Shown one piece after another: positions 26,657-35,745 of a stretch of DNA of 38,870 nucleotides. The position numbers were made by a program, and so were the translations under genes. The stretch is from Bdellovibrionota bacterium. GTDB lineage: Bacteria; Bdellovibrionota; Bdellovibrionia; Bdellovibrionales; JAEYZS01. The notes under the pieces are model-generated. The model did not search any database. It worked only from the letters and a program-made list of their open reading frames with translations, and was not told the origin of the DNA. Location: NCBI GenBank assembly GCA_963169805.1, contig CAUJDY010000027.1:1-38870 (forward strand), in the 5' to 3' direction. Every line of letters starts with the position of its first letter. The stretch's first letter is position 1.

Positions 26657-26671
26657 TTCCTCTTATTTTGC

Positions 26672-27802
26672 TTAAAGCGTGTTTAGTCTTCCGTTTCCTA
26701 TATTTCTAAGTTGCACAGGTGTAGCATGAATAAATATCTGGCCATTTTCAATTGGCTTAACCCCTAGGTTTGCTGGCAAAATAAATTCATTGGTTTCTGG
26801 ATAAAATGTATAGTTTGTCTGCTGAACAATTTGTCTATCTTCTTTTGAGCTACCAGGTAATCCATAAGTGATTTCATAATTTATATCTGGCAAGAAATCG
26901 AGGCGAACCCTTTGTTGCGCAATAGAATTTGCAACTTCTTGTGCATAGGTCGCAAACTGCTTACCAAAATTATCAGAGCATAGATCGGCTTTATAGGCCC
27001 TAAAAGATTCAAGGTCTGAAAATTTATAAATCGGCCCACTTCCATCTATTGGACATGCGGCAGATCGTTTTTTAGGGTTTGCTAAAGCCATTGCAATATG
27101 AACTCTTTCTCGTCCATTCTCTGTTCCTGGATCACTTTTTTCTTCCACCAAAGTTCTATAAAATTCTTCTGCACTCAGTCCAGGAGTAGCATCATCAGCA
27201 TCCGTCAAAAATATAATAAATAAGTGAGCGTCCTTTTCATAGAATCCAGCATTTTTTGTTCTGTTAAGTTCTTCATTTTGAATGATTTCTAAAACCGGAG
27301 AAAAAGATTCTTCTGCTTCTGGACCCCACTGAACGCCAATAGCGACTGTTGCTTTTAGAACTTCTTTTGCATTTGGCGTGCTGGACGTAATATAAGGTAC
27401 GGAGTCTAATAATGAACCATCCGGGTTTTTAAGTGCCACTAATTCACCAAATGGGTTCATGATTCTTTCTTGTCCAAACCTGTTTTTCATTTTGTCATTT
27501 AAATATTTTCTGTCATAAACAGGCACAACACCAACTCTTGCTTCAATTCTAGAATTATCAAAAAAGATATTTGCAAATGAGTCTACATTTTTTTGTAAAG
27601 TATCTTGGTGAGGTTTCATTGATCCTGAGTTATCCACTACAAATAAAACAGTTACTTTTGGTTTCTCGATTTGCTTAACTTCACCTGCAGAAATTTGTAA
27701 TTGTTGAAACTTCTCTGGAGGGGCCTGCATGAGAGGCGCCTTTGTTTTAGAACAAGAAATCGCTAATATTGAAATTAAGGTGATTATAACTACTTGTTTC
27801 AT
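26672..27802 (-). CDS. von Willebrand factor A-domain lipoprotein
   Basis: The 376-residue product has a lipoprotein signal with Cys17 in LAISC, a short linker, and a vWA domain from about residue 49: VTVLFVVDNSGSM contains the metal-ion-dependent adhesion site DxSxS (Asp57, Ser59, Ser61). A later FLTDADD strand supplies the conserved Asp region. Such domains bind protein ligands through Mg2+. Its start overlaps the preceding TPR gene as ATGA, so it is co-translated with the Tol/Agl-like envelope cluster. It is probably anchored in the outer membrane, facing either periplasm or surface. A role as surface adhesin or as a chelating structural subunit are both possible. Confidence 0.85.
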   Translation of the reverse strand: MKQVVIITLISILAISCSKTKAPLMQAPPEKFQQLQISAGEVKQIEKPKVTVLFVVDNSGSMKPHQDTLQKNVDSFANIFFDNSRIEARVGVVPVYDRKYLNDKMKNRFGQERIMNPFGELVALKNPDGSLLDSVPYITSSTPNAKEVLKATVAIGVQWGPEAEESFSPVLEIIQNEELNRTKNAGFYEKDAHLFIIFLTDADDATPGLSAEEFYRTLVEEKSDPGTENGRERVHIAMALANPKKRSAACPIDGSGPIYKFSDLESFRAYKADLCSDNFGKQFATYAQEVANSIAQQRVRLDFLPDINYEITYGLPGSSKEDRQIVQQTNYTFYPETNEFILPANLGVKPIENGQIFIHATPVQLRNIGNGRLNTL

Positions 27803-28614
27803 ATCTTATCGCCTTCTGGACATTGAGTAGTCTCAACTTCAAACTTCCCTATTTCGTCCAACCATATTTCCTGACTACCCTCTTTAACTGGAAAGATAAG
27901 TAGATCTTTAGAATCTTTTTTATCGAATTTTAAATCTTTATCCTGAGCCAACTTTACATCTGAAATTTGAGTTCTATGAATAAGCTCTACTTCTATAATT
28001 TTCATTTTCTTTAAATTTTTAGATATTTCTTTTAATTCTTCTTGAGCTAAAGATTTCATCTTTTTAGGGGTCATATTCTTATGTCTATGAAACAATCTAG
28101 GGAGCTTAATCACATCTGGCCCAAGATCTGCATAATTTAATTTCTTATCTTTTGATTTCTGAATCCAATTCTTAACAAATTCAGAGTTTGAATTTTTAAC
28201 AAGCTCTTCTAGCGCCTCAACTCTTGGAAGCATTGTTTGCTTAAATAGAGGTATTTTTTCTGCTACGCCGCGGTAGTTACAGATTTTTAAATCTACAAAA
28301 GCTGAAAGCATGATTGCCTCAGAACTTGCATATCTAATAAATACTGGGCTTGTGACAGATTTTAATTCTGCTAATGCTTTCCCATATTGTCTATTTTTTG
28401 TATGGGCCCATGCCTTTTCTTCTGCAGCATCTACCCAAAAATCAGATTCTTTACTAACACTATTATACTTTTCTATGGCTTGCTCTAGTTTGCCTTGACC
28501 ATAAAGCTTACGAGCGCTCTGTAAAAGCGAAAGGTTTTCATCTGCATGAGCAGATGAAACTGCCACTACGCTGAGTAGTGCTGCAATTTTTAAACCTTTC
28601 ACTAAAAACATCAT
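27799..28614 (-). CDS. Exported TPR-like protein of the envelope cluster
   Basis: The 271-residue product has a signal peptide cleaved after AHA (residue 24). The mature protein starts with TPR-like helical pairs (LLQSARKLYGQGKLEQAIEKYNSV, AAEEKAWAHTKNRQYGKALAEL), followed by a Lys-rich helical region and a beta-rich tail. It resembles the small periplasmic TPR components of myxobacterial gliding clusters (GltC-like) in size and position near an outer-membrane barrel, but identity with GltC is not established. It overlaps both neighbours by 4-bp ATGA junctions. Confidence 0.75.
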   Translation of the reverse strand: MMFLVKGLKIAALLSVVAVSSAHADENLSLLQSARKLYGQGKLEQAIEKYNSVSKESDFWVDAAEEKAWAHTKNRQYGKALAELKSVTSPVFIRYASSEAIMLSAFVDLKICNYRGVAEKIPLFKQTMLPRVEALEELVKNSNSEFVKNWIQKSKDKKLNYADLGPDVIKLPRLFHRHKNMTPKKMKSLAQEELKEISKNLKKMKIIEVELIHRTQISDVKLAQDKDLKFDKKDSKDLLIFPVKEGSQEIWLDEIGKFEVETTQCPEGDKI

Positions 28615-29369
28615 AAAAGAACTCCAATTGAGAAAAGCCCTTGGATAATATTTTGTTTTCTATCTTGAGTTCCAATAAGATCTTCGTAGGCTTGGTATCT
28701 AACTTCTAAACGTGTCGAGAAATACTGATTTAACCATACGCCAGATCCAATTCCTGCAGCATATGTATTTGTATTACCGCTATCAAGCTTCATCACTCCA
28801 TAGCCTACAAGAGCGTAAATATCGAAGTGTGCAATTCCTGAGTCAAAAAGATTTAATTTTCCATATATTGGAGCATAGCTAACTGTAACAAGACTTGTGT
28901 CGATTGGGAAATCTACTCCTACGAAATCTTGTGTACTACCTGGGTCAGCTTGCTGAGCAGCCCTTGCTCTATCGTATTGAATTTTTCCTTCGCTTGTAAG
29001 TTCATTATAAGAATGCTGGTATCTTACTCCAATTGCCCAACGAGGATTGAAGTGAAAATCCACATAGGCACCTACGTTTTGCGTATTTACGTAGCTATCG
29101 CCACCGCCATTAATTCCATAATTACCGCCTATCTCAAATCGATTATTAAGATCAACAGTTCTATTTTGTACGATACGAGCTTTTGATTCTCCATTCATGC
29201 TCTTTGCTTTTTCAAGAAAAGCTTCGTTATCGCCTAGGCCTTCAAAATCAGATTTTAAACTTTTTTGAGCTGTTGCTTTTTTACTCGTTTTTTTCTGCGC
29301 TTCTGCATTTACCGCAAAAAGAGCAATCGTTAAAAGAGCAGTGGCTGTTATAAATAGATTCTTTCTCAT
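28611..29369 (-). CDS. Outer-membrane beta-barrel protein (myxobacterial-type OMP domain)
   Basis: The 252-residue product has a signal peptide cleaved after AEA (residue 24), a Lys/Ser-rich periplasmic segment (25-75), then an 8-strand barrel pattern: RFEIGGNYGING, NVGAYVDFHFNPRWAIGVRYQHSYN, SLVTVSYAPIYGKLNLF, HFDIYALVGYGVMKL and YFSTRLEVRYQAYEDL. The phrase order is typical of the outer membrane beta-barrel domain found beside AgmX-type genes in myxobacteria and Bdellovibrio, comparable with GltA/GltB. ATGA overlaps tie it to the lipoprotein gene before it and the TPR gene after it. Likely the outer-membrane exit of the trans-envelope complex (inference). Confidence 0.82.
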   Translation of the reverse strand: MRKNLFITATALLTIALFAVNAEAQKKTSKKATAQKSLKSDFEGLGDNEAFLEKAKSMNGESKARIVQNRTVDLNNRFEIGGNYGINGGGDSYVNTQNVGAYVDFHFNPRWAIGVRYQHSYNELTSEGKIQYDRARAAQQADPGSTQDFVGVDFPIDTSLVTVSYAPIYGKLNLFDSGIAHFDIYALVGYGVMKLDSGNTNTYAAGIGSGVWLNQYFSTRLEVRYQAYEDLIGTQDRKQNIIQGLFSIGVLL

Positions 29370-30760
29370 TGTTTTTTCTCCGTGTCGCTAGCGACTGTCG
29401 CTTGTTGAGAATCTACTTGTGCAGAGGCACAGTTTGATTCCTGATCCAACACTTCAAAATCCACCACTTCCGTTTTATCTTTTGTAATTCCATTAAGCTC
29501 TGTCGTAATTTTTAAATTTAAGCTCACTTTTTTATTTGCAGGAAATGCAACTTGCTTACCTTTGCTCATTTTTCCACACACAGTGTCTGGCTTCCAAGTT
29601 AACTTACACTGAAGCTTTGCAACCGCTTCTTGGCTATCACAATCAAGAGTTGCGCCCTTCAGAGATTTCAATTGCTGTACATTAATTGGTTGAATTTTTG
29701 ATAAACCATTTTGTGTTGAAACTTCGAAATTATAGATATTATCTTGCCCTGCAATAGCTTGCTTAATTTTATTTTCCCATTTTACAAGGGCTGGTTGAGC
29801 GGCATAAAAAGCTGTTACACATCTCTGAAACTCTGTTGTTCCACTTGCCTCAACTTCAGATTTATTTCCTCTTGTATCTGCACCAATAACTATAACACCA
29901 TTTGCACTTTGCACTGTGATATCAAAACACATTTCTACTTTAGGAGAATTCAAATCTAATTTTCCTTCGCGATTATAATCATCAGGTAGACGAGAGAAAT
30001 TTAGTGTGTAATAAAAGCGAAGCCTGTTGTTGCCAAGCTTTTCAGGGTTATTTGCCATTTTTCTGTTTTCTTCAAAAAATCCAACAGAATTTGCAACATA
30101 CGCCTCAGTGTTTGAATTCTTAATAAGAGGAAAGCTTATTCTTGGAAGTCTTGAACCCTCATACGTTGGGTCTGTAATATCAACATAAAAATTCATTTTT
30201 TCGCCTTCATTTGCAGACGGCTTTAATCCTTCAATTTCTTCAATTTTTGGAATTCCAATATTTTTACTAATCGCAAACACAATTGTTTGTTCTTTTGCAT
30301 AACGCGATAATCTGGCGTTTGTTGGTTTTACCGCTACCAACAAAGCTTCCGTTGTCATAAGTGCGCCCGGAGGAATCACTCCTGTTTTAGGGGTCCATGT
30401 AATTGTATATTCAAATGCTGAGTTTTTTGTAATGACTGGTTTTTCGAGCGCAGGAGGAAAATTTGTTATTTCAAGAGTAGAATCTGTAATCTGTTCTGTT
30501 TGATATTTTTGCGGGACCGCAACGATTTTAAATGAGCCCTTTTTCCCTTCTGTGAAGTTGACAATATTGCTATTTGTAGCTCCACTGACTTGAATCACAA
30601 AAGGAATAATTGGAGCTGTTTGAAAATCTGATTTTTCATCTGTCTTAGGTGTAGCCTTTACATCTCTGTAATCTTTCAGTGCATCTGAACTTTGCCCTGC
30701 ACATGACACAAGAATTAAACTTGCACCTACGATAGTTATTGTTTTTATATATTTGTTCAT
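29366..30760 (-). CDS. Lipoprotein of the envelope cluster, Ig-like/beta-rich
   Basis: Three in-frame starts exist (GTG 30784, ATG 30772, ATG 30760). The ATG at 30760 has GGAG six bases upstream and gives a standard lipoprotein signal with Cys20 in LVSC; the product is 464 residues. The mature protein is beta-rich, with repeated segments resembling Ig/cadherin-like folds (LEITNFPPALEKPVITKNS, ITWTPKTG, KLTWKPDTVC). The C-terminal part contains several Cys that could pair. No enzymatic motif is seen. It begins 13 bp after the AgmX-type gene and overlaps the barrel gene as ATGA. A structural, outer-membrane-tethered subunit is likely; no named family recognised. Confidence 0.75.
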   Translation of the reverse strand: MNKYIKTITIVGASLILVSCAGQSSDALKDYRDVKATPKTDEKSDFQTAPIIPFVIQVSGATNSNIVNFTEGKKGSFKIVAVPQKYQTEQITDSTLEITNFPPALEKPVITKNSAFEYTITWTPKTGVIPPGALMTTEALLVAVKPTNARLSRYAKEQTIVFAISKNIGIPKIEEIEGLKPSANEGEKMNFYVDITDPTYEGSRLPRISFPLIKNSNTEAYVANSVGFFEENRKMANNPEKLGNNRLRFYYTLNFSRLPDDYNREGKLDLNSPKVEMCFDITVQSANGVIVIGADTRGNKSEVEASGTTEFQRCVTAFYAAQPALVKWENKIKQAIAGQDNIYNFEVSTQNGLSKIQPINVQQLKSLKGATLDCDSQEAVAKLQCKLTWKPDTVCGKMSKGKQVAFPANKKVSLNLKITTELNGITKDKTEVVDFEVLDQESNCASAQVDSQQATVASDTEKKQ

Positions 30761-30773
30761 AATTTGCTCCATA

Positions 30774-31985
30774 TTACGAATCACTTACGCGTTTGAGTAC
30801 AAATGGGTAATTAACTTTAACGATTACACCACCGCGAGGTTTTGGGAATTTCCAAGACTTCAGACGATTTGTAATACACCCTTCAACTTGCTTTGATCTT
30901 AAACTTGAATTTGTGATATTTGCTGTTTTGACATATCCATCGGCTCCTATTGAGAATCCCATAGAAACTCGGCCCGACATATCAGGATCTTGCTGTAAAC
31001 CTTGCTCATAACAATAACGAATCTCACCTAAGTGTCTTTCGATTACTGCAGCAATTTCATTTTTGTCTAATCCACCTTCAACAAGAGTTTCACTTCTCAC
31101 AGGTTGAAAGAAAGACCCACCAGATCCGACAAGAGAAATTCTTCCATATCCTGCTTGGCCGCCGCCTTTACCTTTTGTGCCGTATCCGCCTGCGCCATCT
31201 GCACGCTGACCTTCACCAAGTGGGGCAGATACAAGACCCTTACCGTACAGTGACGTTTGCATGCCACCACTACCCTGTGATCCACCACGACCAATGCCTT
31301 TGGAAGTTTGGACGTTATCTAAATTTAAACCACCACGTTGGTTTGATTTGTTGAGACTACCCAAAGCCCCTAATGCACCCATTTGGTTAAGAGTCATTTC
31401 TTTTGTAGTAACTTTTGTAGCTTTTCTTGGTGTTACAGATCTTGCAATTTTAGGTGTCAGTTGTTTTTTGTTTGAAGCCTTAACTACTTTTGGTGTTTGT
31501 CTTACTTTAACTCTTTCTTCTCTTTGTTTTTCTTGTGGTCTTTCAATAATCTCTACTGTTTTAAGTTCAATTTCTTCGGAAGGTTTAAAGAAAAAACTAA
31601 TTAAAAATAAAATAACCATGAGACCAGCTGATCCTGCTGATAAATACTTAAGAGAAAGTATAAATGGTTTAGGATCGTCCTCTGTGTGCTTAACTGCAGG
31701 TGTATGAAATCCAATATTATGTGTAAACTTAAGAGTTCCAATGTTTTCAATTTTTATTGCTTCTTTTTTTACATCTGATTTTTTAACGGTCTTAATGAGG
31801 TCATAAGATATTTTTTCTGATTTTAAAATCTCTAAAGAATCCCACGTTTCAATTCTGCGAGTGTCATGTCTATAAACAATATTAAGAGATGATCCTTTCC
31901 AATCAAGAACCCGCACTACTTGTCCTTTTTTGTTCTCTAGAACAAATGCTCCTTCTATTGAAGATGGAATTTTAATGGACTTCAT
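30774..31985 (-). CDS. AgmX/PglI C-terminal-domain protein, TonB-like energy transducer
   Basis: The 403-residue protein has a cytoplasmic N-terminal region (1-112), one membrane helix (about 114-133), a basic Lys/Arg/Thr-rich stretch (150-195), a Gly-rich flexible linker (196-300) and the AgmX/PglI domain (310-403). That domain has the conserved RYCYEQGL and VEGCITNRLKSWKFPKP segments with one Cys each, ending in NYPFVLKR. The plan is TonB-like: an anchor driven by a TolQ/TolR motor and a periplasm-spanning arm. In Myxococcus, AgmX (GltJ) is part of the gliding machine. The Gly-rich linker is long enough to cross much of the periplasm (inference). It follows the 81-residue protein gene by 2 bp. 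Confidence 0.88.
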   Translation of the reverse strand: MKSIKIPSSIEGAFVLENKKGQVVRVLDWKGSSLNIVYRHDTRRIETWDSLEILKSEKISYDLIKTVKKSDVKKEAIKIENIGTLKFTHNIGFHTPAVKHTEDDPKPFILSLKYLSAGSAGLMVILFLISFFFKPSEEIELKTVEIIERPQEKQREERVKVRQTPKVVKASNKKQLTPKIARSVTPRKATKVTTKEMTLNQMGALGALGSLNKSNQRGGLNLDNVQTSKGIGRGGSQGSGGMQTSLYGKGLVSAPLGEGQRADGAGGYGTKGKGGGQAGYGRISLVGSGGSFFQPVRSETLVEGGLDKNEIAAVIERHLGEIRYCYEQGLQQDPDMSGRVSMGFSIGADGYVKTANITNSSLRSKQVEGCITNRLKSWKFPKPRGGVIVKVNYPFVLKRVSDS

Positions 31986-31987
31986 AA

Positions 31988-32233
31988 TTACCTCAAATCC
32001 TTGTACTGATCGATGCGGTCTTTAAAGTTTTTTCTAACACCAATTAAATCTTCCAAAGATTTATCGTCTTCTACTTTTGTAATGGCCTCTGTTGAGTATT
32101 GGTATTTACCACCCACAAGACGATCATCAAAATCGACATGAGTGCTGATCTTCTTCGTACTAGCAGTCTTCTTAGCTGGCGCTGCGATTGTTCCAAGCGC
32201 TAAAAATGTAATTACCAAGATCATGAGCTTCAA
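31988..32233 (-). CDS. Small exported protein of the envelope cluster (81 residues, TTG start)
   Basis: The product has a signal peptide (LMILVITFLALGTIA) and a mature part of about 62 charged residues containing VDFDDRLVGGKYQYS and KSLEDLIGVRKNFKDRI. The TTG start is supported by GGAGG six bases upstream and by its 4-base overlap (TTGA) with the stop of the large TPR gene; the ATG three codons later lies too far from GGAGG. The gene is sandwiched without gaps between TPR and AgmX-type genes, so it is probably a real small subunit. No family recognised. Confidence 0.72.
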   Translation of the reverse strand: MKLMILVITFLALGTIAAPAKKTASTKKISTHVDFDDRLVGGKYQYSTEAITKVEDDKSLEDLIGVRKNFKDRIDQYKDLR

Positions 32234-35217
32234 TTTCGACCTCCGCCGTCGGTCATATCTATCCGAGAGTTCAAATAAGCAACCATGGGGCCAGGATTTA
32301 GCTGCTCTTCAATTTCTTTCATTTCTTTTAAGTAGCTGGAATCAAAGGGGTTTTGTCGAATCTTAGTTTTAAGCTGTCCTAATTTCTGTGACATTTTTTG
32401 GCGTTGTTGCCACTTTTTAGCCATATCAGAAGTATCGTAACCAAGTATGCCTGCTACTCGCTTTACGATCTTTACCTCACCTTTCGCGGTCTTATTGCCT
32501 GGCGCTTGTGTCTGATATGAGAGGGTTAATACTTCTTCAAATGCAGAACTTTCTTTTTCGCTCCAGAGCTTTGATAGTGTTGATGTTACTTCTGCTGCTT
32601 TTTCTTGATATGGCTTCACTTGCTCTGCCACTAGCTTGCGATATTCTTCTCTTTGTTGTTTTTTAAGACCCTTTGGCGCCGGAAGTTTTAAAATATCATT
32701 TGCAAGACGTCTGTTTTCTTTTGCAACGATTTGGAGTGCAACAAATTGAAGTGTAAAATCTTTTGATTCAACTATTTTTTGTGTTTTTCTTTCAAAACTA
32801 TTGAGTAATGAAATTCTTTTTTGAATCGATCTACCTAGAGTATTTTGATTTCTAGGCTCTAACTTATGTTTAGTAAGTTCTTTTTGATCTTTTTCTATTC
32901 TTTCAATTCCAATCTCTCGTATAAGCAATTGGCCTTCAAATGTATTTCCAGAACCTCTTTGAGCCAGTAGCTGTCCACGCAACGTGTCTGTTGGCTTTTC
33001 ATCGTAGGCATACATTCCTGCCGCCATATAAAGCGTCGAATTATCTCTTAAAAGAGACTTATATTTTTGAAATGTTTTATTTTTATTTTTTGAAATTCTA
33101 ACTAAACTAAGCGCTACATTTTGTTTTTTAAATTTATTATTAGAGATACTAATGTAGTCTTCATAATGATTTGTGGGATTCTGCCCTGCCAATTCCGACG
33201 TTATTCCAAGCTTTAATGTATGCTCAGATACTTCTGATTTTTCTGGATTTATTTTCTTGAGGGTTTTATAAGCAGATTTAAAATCTAGCTTCATTTCATA
33301 AGCCCAAGCCTGCTGCGATAACAACTCATTTCTTTCTTTTTGAGAAATGTTTTTCGATTTTAACATTGAGTTTGTAGAAGAAATAAGGGCATCTAGATTT
33401 TTTGTTTTTCCTGCAATCAATATTCTATGCTTATTAAAAGATTTTTTTTCTTCCTCTGTAGCTGTTGACATATCTGTCTTCGCCAGTTTTTCGTATTGCC
33501 CATCTAAATCTGATTTAGAATTTGAAGTATTAATAACTTGTGCTGCCTGATTTAAGACTGCTTTTCTTGCAATTGTTTGAAATTCTTTTTTCCTCTTAGG
33601 AAACTTATGAGCATATTCATTAGCCCATTGCTCAATCTTTTTATCGTCTTTTAATATGACCAAAGTATCTAGGGATAAATCAGCAGCCTTATCTTTCACC
33701 CCTGTATCTTTTCTTTCAGAATATGCAACGGATTTAAATTTTTGTGCTGCCTCTTCATATTTCTTTTCTTCTAATGCCACTTGAGCAATTTGATATTCAA
33801 CCTCGAGTGCTTTTGATCCATTAGCATTCAGCTTTAAATATTGATCATAGGCCTGAGATCTCATCGTCAGATCTTGAGATTGTTCTGCCGAATCGATTGA
33901 TCCAAGCAAAGATCCTTCAAAGATATTATAAATACTCTTATCAAAGCTTTTTTTATTATCAGATTTTATGGATTTAATTTTTTGATGTGACAGATTGGCA
34001 GATCTATTAAACAAGGCAAATGCATCTTTCCATTGCTTTCTTTTCTGAGCCGCTTGCGCTCCCCAGAATGCCATTTCAGCATCGTCAAAAGTATAAACCT
34101 TGTAGGCTTCAACGAGTTCCACAGATGGAGTCTTTTCTTCAGCCATACCCCAATCAGTTATAATTTTTCTTATCTGCTGTTGCTGTGTATTGCACAAAGA
34201 AATATCATCGCAGTCATCATCTTTTAGAAGCTCAACAGCTTTTTGAATTTCTACTACTGTCTGTGCTTTTTTACCTAAATCGTATTGGATACGTGCAATT
34301 TTAATTTGGCCTTCTAATTTGCTTTCAGAGTTTGGATTTTGTAGTCCAATAATTGCCCACACTCTGAGTGCGCTTTTCTTTTTTCCTGTTCTATCAAGCT
34401 CTGTTGCAAGGTACGTAAGATTTGCTTGTCTTACATTTTCCGGGCTTAAGTTTAAGACAGATTCAATATCTCCATCCTTCAAATCCCTACGAGCAATAAA
34501 TGTTGCATAATCTCTAGATGCTTCTTCTTGGAAGGATTGATCGTGCTCACCATTAGATTTTTTGAATGATTGTACATCTGATAATAGTGTTCTTAGATTT
34601 TTTATAGCCACTTCTGTTCTGCCAATATGAAATTCACACCATGCAATTCTATACTTAGCATAAGAAGCTCGTACAATGTTTGGTGTTTTTAAGGCTGTAT
34701 CGAAATGTTCTTTTGATTTTTTAAAGTTCCCTTTATTAAATTCATAGTCACCGGCCTCTATATGGGCCTGAGCCACTATTTGTGCATCGTATGACTGTTT
34801 ATCCTTGATAATATCGTCATATAATTTTTTTGCTTGGATCGATTGCCCCTGTAGATGCTGTAGGTGGGCTCTTTGAAACAGAATAAGGCCTTTTTTCTCT
34901 GTATTTTTCTCATTTTTAAAAGCTTTTTCGTATAGACCTAATGCTCTTGATCTATCTGATTTTATTTCTTTTTTATATTTAACATCGCCTCTGCCTTCTT
35001 CGAGCATCGCATACATTCTCGCTCTCTCAGAGTACAGATCTGCCAATCGTATGGTCATATTCTGCTTTGAAACGCTTTCTTCCGAGAAACTATAAACACT
35101 TTCTAATTTTTGAATAAGTGCCGTATGTGTCTCTACGCTCATTTTTTCCGCAAATGATGTTGCTGCAGCAAGCAGAGCAGCAAGTATGATTGTCATTGCG
35201 TAGAGTTGATTTTTCAT
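32230..35217 (-). CDS. Large periplasmic TPR protein (995 residues) of the Agl/Glt-like cluster
   Basis: The product has a signal peptide cleaved near SFA (residue 23) and a mature protein that is almost entirely helical, with repeated TPR-type pairs: LFQRAHLQHLQGQSIQAKKLYDDI, AQAHIEAGDYEFNKGNFKKSKEHFD, VEYQIAQVALEEKKYEEAAQKF. The C-terminal third is Lys/Gln-rich coiled helix. Such a solenoid would act as a periplasmic scaffold. In Myxococcus clusters, TPR proteins such as AglT/GltE occupy an equivalent place, but specific orthology is not shown. It starts 1 base after tolR-2 and overlaps the small protein gene by 4 bases. Confidence 0.82.
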   Translation of the reverse strand: MKNQLYAMTIILAALLAAATSFAEKMSVETHTALIQKLESVYSFSEESVSKQNMTIRLADLYSERARMYAMLEEGRGDVKYKKEIKSDRSRALGLYEKAFKNEKNTEKKGLILFQRAHLQHLQGQSIQAKKLYDDIIKDKQSYDAQIVAQAHIEAGDYEFNKGNFKKSKEHFDTALKTPNIVRASYAKYRIAWCEFHIGRTEVAIKNLRTLLSDVQSFKKSNGEHDQSFQEEASRDYATFIARRDLKDGDIESVLNLSPENVRQANLTYLATELDRTGKKKSALRVWAIIGLQNPNSESKLEGQIKIARIQYDLGKKAQTVVEIQKAVELLKDDDCDDISLCNTQQQQIRKIITDWGMAEEKTPSVELVEAYKVYTFDDAEMAFWGAQAAQKRKQWKDAFALFNRSANLSHQKIKSIKSDNKKSFDKSIYNIFEGSLLGSIDSAEQSQDLTMRSQAYDQYLKLNANGSKALEVEYQIAQVALEEKKYEEAAQKFKSVAYSERKDTGVKDKAADLSLDTLVILKDDKKIEQWANEYAHKFPKRKKEFQTIARKAVLNQAAQVINTSNSKSDLDGQYEKLAKTDMSTATEEEKKSFNKHRILIAGKTKNLDALISSTNSMLKSKNISQKERNELLSQQAWAYEMKLDFKSAYKTLKKINPEKSEVSEHTLKLGITSELAGQNPTNHYEDYISISNNKFKKQNVALSLVRISKNKNKTFQKYKSLLRDNSTLYMAAGMYAYDEKPTDTLRGQLLAQRGSGNTFEGQLLIREIGIERIEKDQKELTKHKLEPRNQNTLGRSIQKRISLLNSFERKTQKIVESKDFTLQFVALQIVAKENRRLANDILKLPAPKGLKKQQREEYRKLVAEQVKPYQEKAAEVTSTLSKLWSEKESSAFEEVLTLSYQTQAPGNKTAKGEVKIVKRVAGILGYDTSDMAKKWQQRQKMSQKLGQLKTKIRQNPFDSSYLKEMKEIEEQLNPGPMVAYLNSRIDMTDGGGRN

Positions 35218-35218
35218 T

Positions 35219-35734
35219 TTACTTCCCCGCTACTTTAGAGCCAGGCATAACCGCAAACTTATAGGACTCAAATCCCGCTTGCCCTCCTGCTCTGATCACT
35301 GGGCTTAATGTGTTAAAATCTAAATCTTTGTCTGCAATAATTATAAGTGAATTTTTAATTTCATCTGTTTGATCTTTTTTAGATTTTTTCGCTTCAATAA
35401 GTTTTTCAACGATCGTATTAAGGGTTACTTTTTTGTCATCCACAGAAAAAGTTCCATTCTCTATTTTAACAACCGTACCCATATTTAATATTTCGCTATA
35501 GCTTGCTGTGGGAAGTTGGGTTTTCGCCGAGAAATCTAAATTTTGTGCGTCTCCGCTGTAATTAGAGAGAAGAAAGATTACAAGAATAGCAAAGGCATCG
35601 ATAAGTGCTGTCAGATTCAAAGAAAATGCAAGTGCGTTACTTTTTCCTCTTTTTGATTTCGGATTCATCACAACCTGTGATTCAATCAAACTTGTAAGAG
35701 GTCTTTGTTTTTTAAGTATACTTGAAGAAGCCAT
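35219..35734 (-). CDS. ExbD/TolR-family proton-channel subunit, second copy
   Basis: The 171-residue protein has a cytoplasmic N-terminus of about 36 basic residues, longer than usual, then one membrane helix LNLTALIDAFAILVIFLLSN. Asp46 is the conserved membrane aspartate needed for proton flow in ExbD/TolR/MotB-like subunits. The periplasmic domain (60-171) contains the TolR-type fold with a SLIIIADKDLDF strand. With the TolQ and first TolR genes it gives the order Q-R-R, as in Myxococcus aglR-aglQ-aglS. Twelve bases separate it from the first copy. Confidence 0.9.
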   Translation of the reverse strand: MASSSILKKQRPLTSLIESQVVMNPKSKRGKSNALAFSLNLTALIDAFAILVIFLLSNYSGDAQNLDFSAKTQLPTASYSEILNMGTVVKIENGTFSVDDKKVTLNTIVEKLIEAKKSKKDQTDEIKNSLIIIADKDLDFNTLSPVIRAGGQAGFESYKFAVMPGSKVAGK

Positions 35735-35745
35735 ATTTAATCCCT

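Noticed and set aside
31261-31707. 148-residue plus-strand frame inside the AgmX-type gene
   Set aside because: It is the antisense shadow of the Gly- and Lys-rich coding region, with Pro/Leu-rich composition and no ribosome site.
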